NCBI RefSeq assembly: GCF_028765165.1
Contig: NZ_JARADB010000007.1
Coordinates: 124,001 to 188,000 of the forward strand
DNA: 64,000 bases
DNA from: Paenibacillus sp. MAHUQ-63
GTDB lineage: Bacteria > Bacillota > Bacilli > Paenibacillales > NBRC-103111
Direction of reading: 5' to 3'
Positions 8,356 to 16,760 of the stretch are shown here, in pieces (the stretch's first letter is position 1; every line of letters begins with the position of its first letter). The notes under the pieces were generated by a model that saw nothing but the letters and a program-made list of their open reading frames with translations, was not told the origin of the DNA and did not search any database. A program made the position numbers and the translations under genes.

Positions 8356-9339
8356 ATGAAACGAGTATTATCAGGTATGCAATCCAGCGGACAGCTGACA
8401 ATCGGCAACTATATCGGGGCGCTGCGCAATTATGTGAAGCTTCAGCACTTGCACCGCTGCTATTTCATGGTCGTGGATATGCACGCCATTACCGTACCGC
8501 AGGACCCTGCGGCGCTGAAGGAACAGACGGAATCTATCGCTGCGCTGTACATTGCGGCGGGGTTAGACCCGAATAAAGCATCCATCTTCCTGCAATCCCA
8601 CGTTCCGGCGCACGCGGAGCTCGGCTGGATTATGACGACGTTGACGCATATGGGAGAGCTGGAGCGGATGACCCAGTTCAAAGACAAGTCGGAGGGCAAA
8701 GATTCCGTAGGAGCAGGTCTCTTCACGTATCCTTCCTTGATGGCGGCGGACATCCTGCTGTACAATGCCGATCTTATCCCGGTTGGTGACGATCAGAAGC
8801 AGCATTTGGAGCTGACGCGCGATTTGGCGAACCGGTTCAACAACCGTTTCGGGGAAATGTTCGTGATGCCACAGCCGTATATGCCTGAAATTGGCGCCAG
8901 AATCATGTCCTTGGATGATGCTTCGAAGAAAATGAGCAAGAGCTCTCCGAACGCAGGCAGCTACATTGCGATGCTGGACGATCCGTCTGTGATCCGCAAG
9001 AAGCTGAGCCGTGCCGTTACCGATTCGGGCCGCGAAGTGAAATATGATCCGCAGAACAAGCCGGAAGTGAGCAATCTGATTTCGATCTACTCGCACTTTG
9101 CCGAGATGAGCGTCGCTGAGATCGAAGCCAAGTACGACGGGCAGGGCTATGGTCCCTTCAAGAAGGATCTGGCGGAACAGGTTGTTGCTGTCCTGGAGCC
9201 GATTCAACAGCGTTACCAAGAAATTCGCCGTTCGGGAGAAGTCTTCGATATTTTGAGAAAAGGCGCGCGGGAAGCCGCTGAGGTGGCTAACGAAACGCTG
9301 CTTGAAGTGAAGAAACGGATGGGCTTTGTAGTCTTGTAG
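8356..9339 (+). CDS. trpS: Tryptophanyl-tRNA synthetase
   Basis: Class I aminoacyl-tRNA synthetase that charges tRNA-Trp. The 327-residue length equals bacterial TrpRS. The HIGH-like motif is TIGN in SSGQLTIGNYIGAL near residue 12, and the KMSKS motif appears as KKMSKSSPNAG near residue 195. I chose the second ATG (8356) because GGAGGG at 8343-8348 is then a correctly spaced ribosome site; starting at 8341 would bury that site in the coding region. Expression is controlled by the upstream T-box, so it should rise when charged tRNA-Trp falls. A strong terminator follows. Confidence 0.98.
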   Translation: MKRVLSGMQSSGQLTIGNYIGALRNYVKLQHLHRCYFMVVDMHAITVPQDPAALKEQTESIAALYIAAGLDPNKASIFLQSHVPAHAELGWIMTTLTHMGELERMTQFKDKSEGKDSVGAGLFTYPSLMAADILLYNADLIPVGDDQKQHLELTRDLANRFNNRFGEMFVMPQPYMPEIGARIMSLDDASKKMSKSSPNAGSYIAMLDDPSVIRKKLSRAVTDSGREVKYDPQNKPEVSNLISIYSHFAEMSVAEIEAKYDGQGYGPFKKDLAEQVVAVLEPIQQRYQEIRRSGEVFDILRKGAREAAEVANETLLEVKKRMGFVVL

Positions 9340-9380
9340 TCTAAGATCAAAGGCCGGTTGACATTGGCTAAGCAGCACAA

Positions 9381-9414
9381 AAAAGGAATGGGCGTTGATG
9401 CCCATTCCTTTTTG
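9381..9414 (+). terminator. trpS terminator
   Basis: Perfect stem AAAAGGAATGGGC/GCCCATTCCTTTT with a 6-nt loop and trailing T residues. Confidence 0.92.
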
Positions 9415-9444
9415 CGTATGCATTGTTGGTGATATCCGGTGACG

Positions 9445-9627
9445 TTACGGCCGGGAATTTTTTTTGCGGATCTTCGCTTTGACGGCGAAGCCGTAGCCGA
9501 TGAATATTAGCGAAATGATCGCGCAAACGAGAACCATCCAAGGCTGCCGAAGGGCGATAAATAGTGAAATGGAAGCCAGCAGCAGCGTGCCGATGACAGC
9601 GAATAGAAGTGCGAGCGGTTTACTCAT
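9445..9627 (-). CDS. Small two-helix membrane protein (DUF5325/YlaF-like)
   Basis: A 60-residue protein with two hydrophobic helices (about 6-26 and 31-48), the turn RQPWMV between them and a strongly basic tail (KAKIRKKNSRP), so both ends probably face the cytoplasm. The layout resembles the DUF5325 (YlaF) family of Bacillales, whose function is unknown. GTCACG upstream gives only a weak ribosome site. Moderately sure it is a real gene, less sure of the family. Confidence 0.65.
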   Translation of the reverse strand: MSKPLALLFAVIGTLLLASISLFIALRQPWMVLVCAIISLIFIGYGFAVKAKIRKKNSRP

Positions 9628-9713
9628 GAACGTGACCTACTTTCTAGAAGTTGCGTCCGTGAAGACGGCGTATTCGATGATCCTTGTTTTATTTTAAACT
9701 TTTTTACCCGTTG

Positions 9714-9743
9714 TGCATATAAATTGATTTCCTCCACATACTA
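9714..9743 (+). promoter_or_regulatory. Probable SigG promoter of the SASP gene
   Basis: TGCATA at 9714-9719, 17 bp, then CATACTA at 9737-9743. This fits the forespore SigG consensus (GNATR, N17-18, CATNNTA) and lies 60 bp before a SASP gene, the classic SigG target. Confidence 0.75.
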
Positions 9744-9802
9744 TCATTGCAAGCTTGCAAATACATCAAAGATCATAGCTGACTGAAAGGAGTCTGATCC
9801 TT

Positions 9803-10030
9803 ATGGCACAAAATCGTAGCAGCAACACACTAGTGGTTCCTCAAGCGAACCAAGCGTTAGACCAACTGAAATACGAGGTAGCTCAAGAACTGGGCATCCA
9901 AATTCCTCAAGACGGCTACTATGGATACATGGCAACACGCGATACCGGCGCAATCGGTGGTCACATCACTCGTCGTCTGGTGCAAATCGCAGAGCAAACG
10001 CTGGCTGGACAATCCGGCTTCCGCGGTTAG
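9803..10030 (+). CDS. Small acid-soluble spore protein, alpha/beta type
   Basis: Major alpha/beta SASP, 75 residues, which coats spore DNA and is degraded by GPR protease at germination (cleavage region YEVAQELGIQ). It carries the family blocks NTLVVPQANQALDQLKYE and GGHITRRLVQIAEQ. It is nearly identical in design to the SASP at 3384-3617, differing mainly in the middle and at the C-terminus. AAAGGAGTCTGATCC precedes the ATG. A clear SigG-type promoter precedes it and a terminator follows, so it is a single-gene forespore unit. Confidence 0.97.
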   Translation: MAQNRSSNTLVVPQANQALDQLKYEVAQELGIQIPQDGYYGYMATRDTGAIGGHITRRLVQIAEQTLAGQSGFRG

Positions 10031-10065
10031 TCTCACATTGAACTTTGTCCCGATCCAGGACATAT

Positions 10066-10098
10066 AAAGCTCGGAGGTCTAAAAAGCCTCCGGGCTTT
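10066..10098 (+). terminator. SASP terminator
   Basis: AAAGCTCGGAGG and CCTCCGGGCTTT pair with one wobble around a short A-rich loop, followed by TTTTG. Confidence 0.85.
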
Positions 10099-10152
10099 TG
10101 TCATTGTTACGCCCACTAAAAAGACGCGCCGGCAATGGCGCGTCCCTTCTTT

Positions 10153-11136
10153 TTAGTACAGATCAACACGCAGCTTCTTCTCGAGCCTGGAATCGTTGAC
10201 CCAGCCGACATAGGAATCCAACGTTTCGTAATTGTGATCCATGAGGATGACTCCGACGAACGGATACTGCTTGCGATGGCGGTAGCGGACATCGGCCCAT
10301 CTTACTTCGTAGCCCCAACGGTGCTCTTTGACCTCTGCGCAGGTGAAGGATGAGAAATAAAGCAGCGCTTTAATATCTTCATGCTTCTTGGAGGCTTCGA
10401 TAGCCGGATGCTCCTCGCATTTAATTGTATCCAACCACCGGAGCTTTGAATTTTTCAATTCGCCCAGCTGATACGTGCCGTCCGCTCTTCGTTTGACGAC
10501 GTTCCATACATAGAGGTTGAATGTTACAATCAGTGTGTAATGGTCCCCTGGCTGATAGGTCGGATCTTTGCGATAAAGCCCTTTCTCTACGATGTAATGG
10601 TCGAGTGTACGCCAGATGTAGTATAAGGCGATGATGCCATACAAGGTCGGGAAGACAAGCTTGGGACTGGCAATGTGGAAAGACCACATGAAGATGGCCG
10701 CGATATGGCTTGAGAAAATAAAGGGATCGAAGATGTGAATAATGTTCCACGACACCCATTTCTCAGAGAACGGCCGAATCGCTTGTGTACCATATGTGTT
10801 GAAGCAATCGCTGAATACGTGAAAACAAACCGCAATCCCGACCCACATCGCCAGGTGCAGCAGTGGGATTCCGTGGAAGAAGAGCGCGAGCGCGCCGGTG
10901 ATGAGCAGCGTCCAAATGAGTAATGCCGGCAAAGAGTGAGAGCGACCTCGATGATTGCGAATGTACGTAGCGTTGCCTTTGAAGCGCAGCAGCCCGTCCA
11001 CATCCGGAATCTGTGACCCGACAACGGTGCCGATGAAGACAGCAGTGGTCGTCGCCGAATCCGCGGAAACGCTGGGATCGATCTGCGACAGTCCTGCTAA
11101 CCCTAAGCCAATAACAAGATGCGTACCTGTGTCCAA
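10153..11136 (-). CDS. YfhP-like membrane-bound metal-dependent hydrolase (DUF457)
   Basis: Polytopic membrane protein of 327 residues in the YdjM/DUF457 family, closest in length and motifs to B. subtilis YfhP. The N-terminus MDTGTHLVIGLGLAG, the block SQIPDVDGLLRFK and NHRGRSHSLPAL contain the His/Asp residues thought to bind metal. Four or five hydrophobic segments fill the first 190 residues, and the C-terminal 130 are soluble. It is a single leftward gene. Members of the family are called hydrolases by homology; the reaction is not established. Confidence 0.85.
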   Translation of the reverse strand: MDTGTHLVIGLGLAGLSQIDPSVSADSATTTAVFIGTVVGSQIPDVDGLLRFKGNATYIRNHRGRSHSLPALLIWTLLITGALALFFHGIPLLHLAMWVGIAVCFHVFSDCFNTYGTQAIRPFSEKWVSWNIIHIFDPFIFSSHIAAIFMWSFHIASPKLVFPTLYGIIALYYIWRTLDHYIVEKGLYRKDPTYQPGDHYTLIVTFNLYVWNVVKRRADGTYQLGELKNSKLRWLDTIKCEEHPAIEASKKHEDIKALLYFSSFTCAEVKEHRWGYEVRWADVRYRHRKQYPFVGVILMDHNYETLDSYVGWVNDSRLEKKLRVDLY

Positions 11137-11302
11137 GTGGGTTTCTCCTCCTAAGCGTTTTCCATAGGAAAACCGATTTCGTTAACGTGCGCCCAGCAAG
11201 TTATCAAAGTGGCAATATTGGAACATAAGCATGGGCGCTGTTTCCTACTTCTTATTAGTTTACCATTTTGGAGCAAAAAATAAATCAGAGGGAGATCTAA
11301 AA

Positions 11303-11593
11303 ATGTCCATTGTTTTTGTAGAGTATGCCATAAAAGCCGAATTCCGGGAGCCTTTCCTCATCTATATGCAGGAGTGGCAAGGGCGGGAAGGGCGTTTGGA
11401 GGTGCTGGAAGGAACGGACCAGCCGGGACTTTTTGTAGAAATTTGGAAAGGCATTCATCATGAGGAGTATATCGTTATGAAGGAAGAGAGGCTCAGGGGA
11501 CCGGGGGATGAGCAAGCGCCATGGGATGCATGGATCGAAGGGGGACTTCGCAAGCTGCATATGTGGCATTTCTCGCCGGTTGCCCGGACATGA
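11303..11593 (+). CDS. Hypothetical protein, 96 residues
   Basis: Small soluble protein with alternating beta and helical character (SIVFVEYAIKAEFREPFLIYM, then GLFVEIWKG and HMWHFSP). This pattern fits a ferredoxin-like fold of the dimeric alpha/beta-barrel type, but I do not recognise a specific family. The ATG at 11303 follows GAGGGAGATC at good spacing; the frame is open 24 codons further upstream without a ribosome site. It lies divergent from the YfhP-like gene and convergent with gerQ. The function is unknown. Confidence 0.7.
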   Translation: MSIVFVEYAIKAEFREPFLIYMQEWQGREGRLEVLEGTDQPGLFVEIWKGIHHEEYIVMKEERLRGPGDEQAPWDAWIEGGLRKLHMWHFSPVART

Positions 11594-11596
11594 AGA

Positions 11597-11627
11597 AAAC
11601 CGCCGGCTCCGTTGGAGCTAGCGGTTT
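11597..11627. terminator. Bidirectional terminator between the 96-residue gene and gerQ
   Basis: Arms AAACCGC/GCGGTTT with an inner GCTCC/GGAGC stem. T residues follow on both strands (GGTTTATT on plus, GGTTTTCTTC on minus). Confidence 0.75.
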
Positions 11628-11644
11628 ATTCGGGATATGGCTGA

Positions 11645-12085
11645 TTATCTTCTTTGGGCGTATGGATAGTAGTAATTCAGCTCTTCGTCGAACGTGATGT
11701 AGTCCAGATTCACCATGAGCAGCAGGAAGCGCATACCGGTTGCCGGATCACTGATGATGATATGGTCGCGTCCTGCGGCCTCCAATTTCCCTTTGAAAAT
11801 TTTGGCGTTCCATTCGGAGTTGTTCTCGTATGTCATGTACAAAGTAGCCATTTTCCCAAGGTTCAAACGGAGAATGTTCTCGATGTAGGATTCTTCCATT
11901 TGAAGACCAGGGATGTTCACACCCGTCTGTAAACCTGTTCCCGGTGGGGGAACCATGGACCCGGCCGGCTGCTGGGGAACCACTTTGTTCGGAATTGCTG
12001 TCGGAACCGGGTAAGCAGGGTAAGGCGTGCCCCCGAATGATGGCATTTGCGCTTGATTGCCAATTTTGTAAGGGTTATTCAACAT
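11645..12085 (-). CDS. gerQ: Spore coat protein GerQ
   Basis: Coat protein that locates the cortex-lytic enzyme CwlJ and is cross-linked by the coat transglutaminase Tgl in B. subtilis. The 146 residues comprise a proline- and glutamine-rich N-terminal half (about 1-60) and the conserved C-terminal half EESYIENILRLNLGKMATLY...FKGKLEAAGRDHIIISDP. Several Lys and Gln residues in the N-terminal half could take part in cross-links. GGAGGATTTTACAG upstream is a good ribosome site. CwlJ, often adjacent elsewhere, is not in this window. Confidence 0.95.
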   Translation of the reverse strand: MLNNPYKIGNQAQMPSFGGTPYPAYPVPTAIPNKVVPQQPAGSMVPPPGTGLQTGVNIPGLQMEESYIENILRLNLGKMATLYMTYENNSEWNAKIFKGKLEAAGRDHIIISDPATGMRFLLLMVNLDYITFDEELNYYYPYAQRR

Positions 12086-12202
12086 AACTGTAAAATCCTC
12101 CTTGAAGCTTTCCTTGTGGAAGCTTTCTTCTTAGTGAAGCATACACCTCATCATATTGTGCTTTCGCCTATTTGGTGACTGCATTTACCGGCTTTCGGCA
12201 AA

Positions 12203-12226
12203 ATAAAAAAAGCTCCCGTAAGGAGC
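12203..12226 (-). terminator. Response-regulator terminator
   Basis: GCTCC/GGAGC stem immediately after the response-regulator stop codon; on the minus strand it is followed by a run of T (plus-strand A run 12203-12211). Confidence 0.8.
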
Positions 12227-12227
12227 A

Positions 12228-12920
12228 TTAATTCAGTACGAATTTATATCCGACTCCCCAAACGGTTTTGATATACTTCGGTTCTTTGGGGTCGGTTTCT
12301 ATTTTTTTGCGAAGGTTTGCGATATGTACGTCGATGGCGCGCTCCGTTACATAGGTATCGAACCCGCGAACCCGGTTCAGCAGTTCTTCGCGGCTGTAAA
12401 CGCGTCCTTGATTTTGCCATAGCAGCTTCATAATCTCGAATTCGGAGAAGGTCGTCTCAATCATTTTGTTATGTACAAACAGGCATCGCTTCTCAAGATC
12501 CAGGTGGACGACTGGATTCACCGCCGTATCCGCCTTGGCTGCGGCCACCGGGGCGAAGGCGGCGGAGCGGCGAAGCAGGGCTTGTACCCTTGCAGCCAAC
12601 TCTCTCATGGAAAAAGGCTTGCATAAGTAGTCGTCGGCACCGGTCTGCAGTCCCTTGATCCGGTCGGACACTTCGCTTTTGGCGGAAACCATCAGAATCG
12701 GTATCGTAGAAGACGCTCGGAAGTAGGTACACAGCTGGATCCCGTCCACATCCGGCAGCATGATATCAAGAACGATACAATCGGGATTGAAATCACGGAA
12801 CAGAGTCTCGCCCTGACGGCCGTTCTCGGCGCGCATGACTTGGTATCCTTCTTCGTACAAATAAATGGACATCATTTCACCAATGCTATAATCGTCTTCA
12901 ATAATTAAAACTTTAGACAT
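12228..12920 (-). CDS. OmpR/PhoB-family response regulator (orphan)
   Basis: Two-component response regulator of 230 residues. The receiver domain (1-120) has acidic pocket residues Glu8-Asp10, phospho-acceptor Asp52 in IVLDIMLPD and Lys in DDYLCKPFS. The winged-helix domain (about 135-228) ends in the usual EPKYIKTVWGVGYKFVLN. I chose the ATG at 12920 because AGGAGGGGAACG sits 8 bp upstream; the longer frame adds 31 unlikely residues. No histidine kinase is adjacent on either side, so its partner and targets are unknown. A terminator directly follows the stop. Confidence 0.92.
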   Translation of the reverse strand: MSKVLIIEDDYSIGEMMSIYLYEEGYQVMRAENGRQGETLFRDFNPDCIVLDIMLPDVDGIQLCTYFRASSTIPILMVSAKSEVSDRIKGLQTGADDYLCKPFSMRELAARVQALLRRSAAFAPVAAAKADTAVNPVVHLDLEKRCLFVHNKMIETTFSEFEIMKLLWQNQGRVYSREELLNRVRGFDTYVTERAIDVHIANLRKKIETDPKEPKYIKTVWGVGYKFVLN

Positions 12921-13062
12921 AAACGTTCCCCTCCTTTTCCTTTCAAAAGGTTCGGTGCTCGATATGCCGGACGCAACATTCGATCCTATAGGTAACATGT
13001 TAACATCATCCATTTTGTGCCGTCCAGTTTTTAAAGTGAATTAGTGCCGATTACAGAGAAAA

Positions 13063-13120
13063 AGGAAGCTGGATGGCAGTTGACTTCTAACGGAGGTTAG
13101 GTCAATTGATCCAGCTTCCT
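13063..13120 (-). terminator. Long-armed terminator of the urt operon
   Basis: Three-tier hairpin: AGGAAGCTGGAT (13063-13074) pairs with ATCCAGCTTCCT (13109-13120), TTGAC with GTCAA, and CTAAC with GTTAG inside. On the minus strand it is followed by TTTTTCTC, 29 bp after urtE. Confidence 0.85.
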
Positions 13121-13148
13121 GTATTAGGTTGAGCATTCGCTTGTAAAA

Positions 13149-13844
13149 TCATACGGTTAAATGCTTTCTGACTTGATCTTCGCTGAGCTGCTCGGCATGG
13201 CCTTCGGCGGCGACGGTGCCCCGGTCGATGACATAGTAATAATCTGCGATGCCGGTTGCGAATTCAAGGCTTTGCTCGACGAGAAGCACGGCGATTTCCC
13301 TGCTTCGTTTAATGCTTTCGATAATCGCTTCAATCTCCATCACAATCGAAGGCTGTATGCCTTCCATCGGCTCATCGAGCAGCAAGAGCTTGGGGCCGGA
13401 GGCCATCGCCCGAGCAATCGCAAGCTGCTGCTGCTGACCGCCGCTGAGATCGCCGCCTTTGCGGTGAAGCATTTGCCGGAGAACCGGGAACGTGTCGAAG
13501 AGCGAATCGGGCAGCTTCTTTCTCCGGTCTGCGGCGGCTTCGAGGCCGAGCAGCAGGTTCTCTTCGACCGTAAGCTGCGGGAAGATTTCGCGGCCTTGCG
13601 GGACGTAGCCGATGCCGGCTCTGGCGCGCTGATCCGGCGAGTAAGCCGTGATATCGCGCTCATTGTAATGAATACGGCCTGCCTTAGGCTTAATGAGGCC
13701 CATGATGCTCTTCATCAGCGTTGACTTGCCTACGCCGTTACGACCCATGAGACAGACGATCTGTCCGGGCTTTACGAGCAAATCGACATGCCGGATGACC
13801 ATGCTCTCGCCATAGCCGGCTTCTATATGCTGCAGGTTAAGCAC
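13149..13844 (-). CDS. urtE: Urea ABC transporter ATP-binding subunit UrtE
   Basis: Second ATPase of the urea importer, 231 residues, LivF-like. Walker A is GRNGVGKST, the ABC signature LSGGQQQQLAIARAM and Walker B LLLLDEP. I chose the GTG at 13844 because AAGGAG lies upstream and it gives the usual UrtE N-terminus (LNLQHIEAGYGES). It overlaps the end of urtD by 8 bp, indicating coupling. It is the last gene of the leftward urtABCDE operon. A branched-chain amino acid role is possible by family, but the adjacent urease operon argues for urea. Confidence 0.95.
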   Translation of the reverse strand: MLNLQHIEAGYGESMVIRHVDLLVKPGQIVCLMGRNGVGKSTLMKSIMGLIKPKAGRIHYNERDITAYSPDQRARAGIGYVPQGREIFPQLTVEENLLLGLEAAADRRKKLPDSLFDTFPVLRQMLHRKGGDLSGGQQQQLAIARAMASGPKLLLLDEPMEGIQPSIVMEIEAIIESIKRSREIAVLLVEQSLEFATGIADYYYVIDRGTVAAEGHAEQLSEDQVRKHLTV

Positions 13845-14628
13845 CTCGTTCCACTCTCCTTCCCAGATAAACCTCGGCGACTTTCTCGTCATGTTGAATA
13901 TCCGCCATCGTGCCTTCGCGCAGGACGGTGCCTTCATGAAGCACCGTTACCGTTCTCGCGAACCGGCGCACGAAATCCATATCGTGCTCGACGACGATAA
14001 TCGTTTGGCTCGCCGCGATTTCATGGAGCAGCTCTCCGGTCTTCTCGGTTTCGCTGTCGGTCATGCCGGCGGCCGGCTCGTCGAGCAGCAGAAGATCCGG
14101 CTCCTGCATGAGCAGCATGCCGATTTCGAGCCACTGCTTCTCGCCGTGGGAGAGCGCGCCTGCGCGCTCCTTGGCCTTGTTCTGCAGGCCGATCATACCC
14201 AGCCGCTCATGCAGGCGATCCCGTTGCTCGCTGGTCGTTTTGGCCCACAGGGCGCTGAGAAGACCGCGCTTCTGCTTCATGGAGAGGGCCAAATTCTCAA
14301 ATACGGTCAGCGTCGAGAAGACGGAGGGAGCTTGGAACTTGCGTCCGATGCCTAATTGAGCGATTTGGTGCTCCTGGTATTTGCTTAAGTCGATCGAATC
14401 TTTGAAGTGTACATGACCTTGCGAAGGCTTGACTTTCCCGCATATGACATCCAGGAGCGTCGTTTTCCCTGCGCCATTGGGTCCGATGAGAAAACGGAGT
14501 TCCCCGTATGCCAAGGAAAAGTCCAGATTGCGCAAGGCTTTAAAACCGTCGAAGCTCACTTCAAGTCCTTGTACGCTCAGGATGCTGTCGCCGGGTACAG
14601 GTTGAGGCACTGCTAATTGTCCAAGCAT
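13837..14628 (-). CDS. urtD: Urea ABC transporter ATP-binding subunit UrtD
   Basis: First ATPase of the urea importer, 263 residues. Walker A is GPNGAGKTT, the signature LSHGEKQWLEIG is the form typical of UrtD, and Walker B is LLLLDEPAAGM. The frame stays open far upstream into urtC sequence, but the ATG at 14628 follows AAGGAGG at 8 bp spacing, so I start there; an ATG at 14649 is the alternative. It hydrolyses ATP together with UrtE to drive uptake through UrtB-UrtC. Confidence 0.94.
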   Translation of the reverse strand: MLGQLAVPQPVPGDSILSVQGLEVSFDGFKALRNLDFSLAYGELRFLIGPNGAGKTTLLDVICGKVKPSQGHVHFKDSIDLSKYQEHQIAQLGIGRKFQAPSVFSTLTVFENLALSMKQKRGLLSALWAKTTSEQRDRLHERLGMIGLQNKAKERAGALSHGEKQWLEIGMLLMQEPDLLLLDEPAAGMTDSETEKTGELLHEIAASQTIIVVEHDMDFVRRFARTVTVLHEGTVLREGTMADIQHDEKVAEVYLGRRVERGA

Positions 14629-14666
14629 GGGAGGTTCCTCCTTCTTCATTTCAAACCATGATTTCG

Positions 14667-15743
14667 TTAGCCGGCTTCTTGCGAGGAAGAGATCGGCTGA
14701 GGAAGCACGGGCTTCTTCCAGTGGGATGTATAATGCGCAATCGTGCCGACAATGCCTTTGGGAAGCAGCAGCACGACGATGATGAACATGGCTCCGAGCA
14801 TGATCGGCCACCAAGCCGGATAGGCTTCGCTGAACGTTGTTTTGGCGCTGTTCGTGACCAGCGCGCCGAGAACGGCGCCTCCGATCGTGGACCGCCCGCC
14901 GATGGCCACCCAGAGAACCATCTCGATCGATGGCACAATGCCCATCTGTGCAGGGGAGATAATGCCTTCCTGAAGCACGAAGAGCACGCCAGCCAGCCCG
15001 GCTAACCCGGCGGAGACACAGTAAATGGACACCTTGTACGTGACCGGGTTGTAGCCGATGAAGCGAACGCGGTTCTCGCCGTCGCGGATGGCGGTGAGAA
15101 TATTTCCCAAGCGGCTCGTGACCAGGAAACTGCATAAGACGAGAACGACGGCGACAGCCGCCAGCGTGACATAGAAGAGGATTAGCTTCGTCGATGGCGA
15201 TTGCAGGTTGAGGCCAAGGAACGAATCGAAGTTCGTCAGTCCGTTCGTTCCGCCTGTGTAACCTTGCTGGCCGACGAACAGCGTTACCGTAATGATGACC
15301 AGCGCTTGCGAGAGGATGGAGAAGAAGGCGCCTTTGATCCGGTTGCGGAATGTCAAATAGCCCAAAACGAAAGCGAGCAGCATAGGAACGAGGAGAGCAA
15401 GCAGGAAAGCTGCGGCAGCGGAGTGAAACGGCTGCCAGAACCAGGGCAGGCTCTCGACGCCGCTCCATGACATGAAGTCGGGCAGCTGGTCGCCGCTCGC
15501 GGCGAGCTTCAGGTGCATCGCCATGCAGTAGCCGCCGAGTCCGAAGTATACGCCGTGGCCAAGGCTAAGGATGCCGGTGTAGCCCCAGATCAGATCAATG
15601 CCGATGGCGATGATGGCATAGGCGAGAAACTTGCCGAGCAGCGACAGGCGGAATTCGGACAAAAACAATGGAGCTAGCGCCAGCGCCGCTAGAAAAACGG
15701 TATAAACCGTCAGTTTGATCTTGGAGTGTCCGGCTAAGAGCAT
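14667..15743 (-). CDS. urtC: Urea ABC transporter permease UrtC
   Basis: LivM-like permease of about 358 residues with eight to ten membrane helices. Family blocks GYTGILSLGHGVYFGLGGYCM, GLTNFDSFLG and AIGGRSTIGGAVLGA are present. The C-terminal tail ends in a basic cytoplasmic stretch. The ATG at 15743 is preferred since GGAAG lies 11 bp upstream; a GTG at 15755 is also possible. It pairs with UrtB to form the channel. Spacing to urtB is 21 bp. Confidence 0.93.
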   Translation of the reverse strand: MLLAGHSKIKLTVYTVFLAALALAPLFLSEFRLSLLGKFLAYAIIAIGIDLIWGYTGILSLGHGVYFGLGGYCMAMHLKLAASGDQLPDFMSWSGVESLPWFWQPFHSAAAAFLLALLVPMLLAFVLGYLTFRNRIKGAFFSILSQALVIITVTLFVGQQGYTGGTNGLTNFDSFLGLNLQSPSTKLILFYVTLAAVAVVLVLCSFLVTSRLGNILTAIRDGENRVRFIGYNPVTYKVSIYCVSAGLAGLAGVLFVLQEGIISPAQMGIVPSIEMVLWVAIGGRSTIGGAVLGALVTNSAKTTFSEAYPAWWPIMLGAMFIIVVLLLPKGIVGTIAHYTSHWKKPVLPQPISSSQEAG

Positions 15744-15764
15744 GGAAGACGCCACTTCCTTTCT

Positions 15765-16670
15765 TCAGTCTAGAGATCTTGAGCGGATCGTCACAAGGCC
15801 CATCGGCTTCCATTGCAGGAAGGCGATGATGAGGGTGAAAACAAGCACTTTGCCAAGCGTTGCGCTAGTGGAATATTCCAGCGCCGTGTTGAACACGCCG
15901 ATGCCGAGAGCGCCGGCCACCGTCCCGATCAGTTTCCCGATGCCGCCGAGAACGACGACCATGAAGGCATCCACGATGTAGTAGGTGCCTATCGTAGGGC
16001 CGATCGGTCCGAGGAGTGTCAGCGCGCAGCCGGCGATACCGGCCATGGCGGAGCCGAAGGCGAAGGACTGCGCATCGACCCGGCGCGTGGAGATGCCGAG
16101 GCAAGCAGCCATTTCGCGATTTTGCATAACGGCTCTCATTCGTCTGCCGCCTGAGGAATGATACAAGTACATGTAGATGACGAGAATGCATAGAGCAACC
16201 AGCGCGATAATGAAGAGGCGCTTATAAGGAAGAATCAGATCGGCCGTCAGGTGAAGGCCGCCTTCGAGCCATTCCGGCGCTTTAACGGCAACGTTGGGCG
16301 CGCCGAAGATAGAGCGGGCCACCTGCTGCAGCGCCAGGCTTACGCCCCACGTCGCCAGCAAGCTGTCCAGCGGCCGGCCGTACATGAAGCGGATGAGGCA
16401 AACCTCGAGCAGCCAGCCGACTGCGAAGGCTACCGCGAAGGCGACGCCCAGCGAGACGATGAAATACCAGCCGAAGGCGGAAGCCGGCAGTAGCTTCTGG
16501 AACCACTGTTGGACCAGATAGGCCATGTAGGCTCCAATCATGATGAACTCGCCGTGGGCCATGTTCATCACGTTCATCAGGCCGAACGTAATGGCCAGCC
16601 CTATGGCGATGAGCAGCAGGATGGAGCTGAGGCTTAGGCCGTTGAACAATTGAAGCAGCAGCAGACTCAT
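15765..16670 (-). CDS. urtB: Urea ABC transporter permease UrtB
   Basis: LivH-like permease, 301 residues, with about eight helices. The N-terminus has the family pattern GLAITFGLMNVMNMAHGEFIM (split across residues 24-44), and the C-terminal region has VVLGGIGKLIGTVAGA. GGAGGG precedes the ATG by 10 bp. It is separated from urtA by about 90 bp that includes a GC-rich stretch, allowing the receptor to be made in excess as is common for binding proteins. Urea as substrate is inferred from context with urease and GlnR-type boxes. Confidence 0.94.
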   Translation of the reverse strand: MSLLLLQLFNGLSLSSILLLIAIGLAITFGLMNVMNMAHGEFIMIGAYMAYLVQQWFQKLLPASAFGWYFIVSLGVAFAVAFAVGWLLEVCLIRFMYGRPLDSLLATWGVSLALQQVARSIFGAPNVAVKAPEWLEGGLHLTADLILPYKRLFIIALVALCILVIYMYLYHSSGGRRMRAVMQNREMAACLGISTRRVDAQSFAFGSAMAGIAGCALTLLGPIGPTIGTYYIVDAFMVVVLGGIGKLIGTVAGALGIGVFNTALEYSTSATLGKVLVFTLIIAFLQWKPMGLVTIRSRSLD

Positions 16671-16760
16671 GGCTTGACTTCCCTCCCCAGTTATTCCCGA
16701 GTAAATGATGAAACCCAGGACTGCCTTGGGGGCAGCCTGGTTTCCGTGGCGGGATGCAGG

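Noticed and set aside
13837-15468. Single 543-codon frame ending as UrtD
   Set aside because: The first half is an out-of-frame reading of urtC; the true UrtD start with a ribosome site is at 14628.
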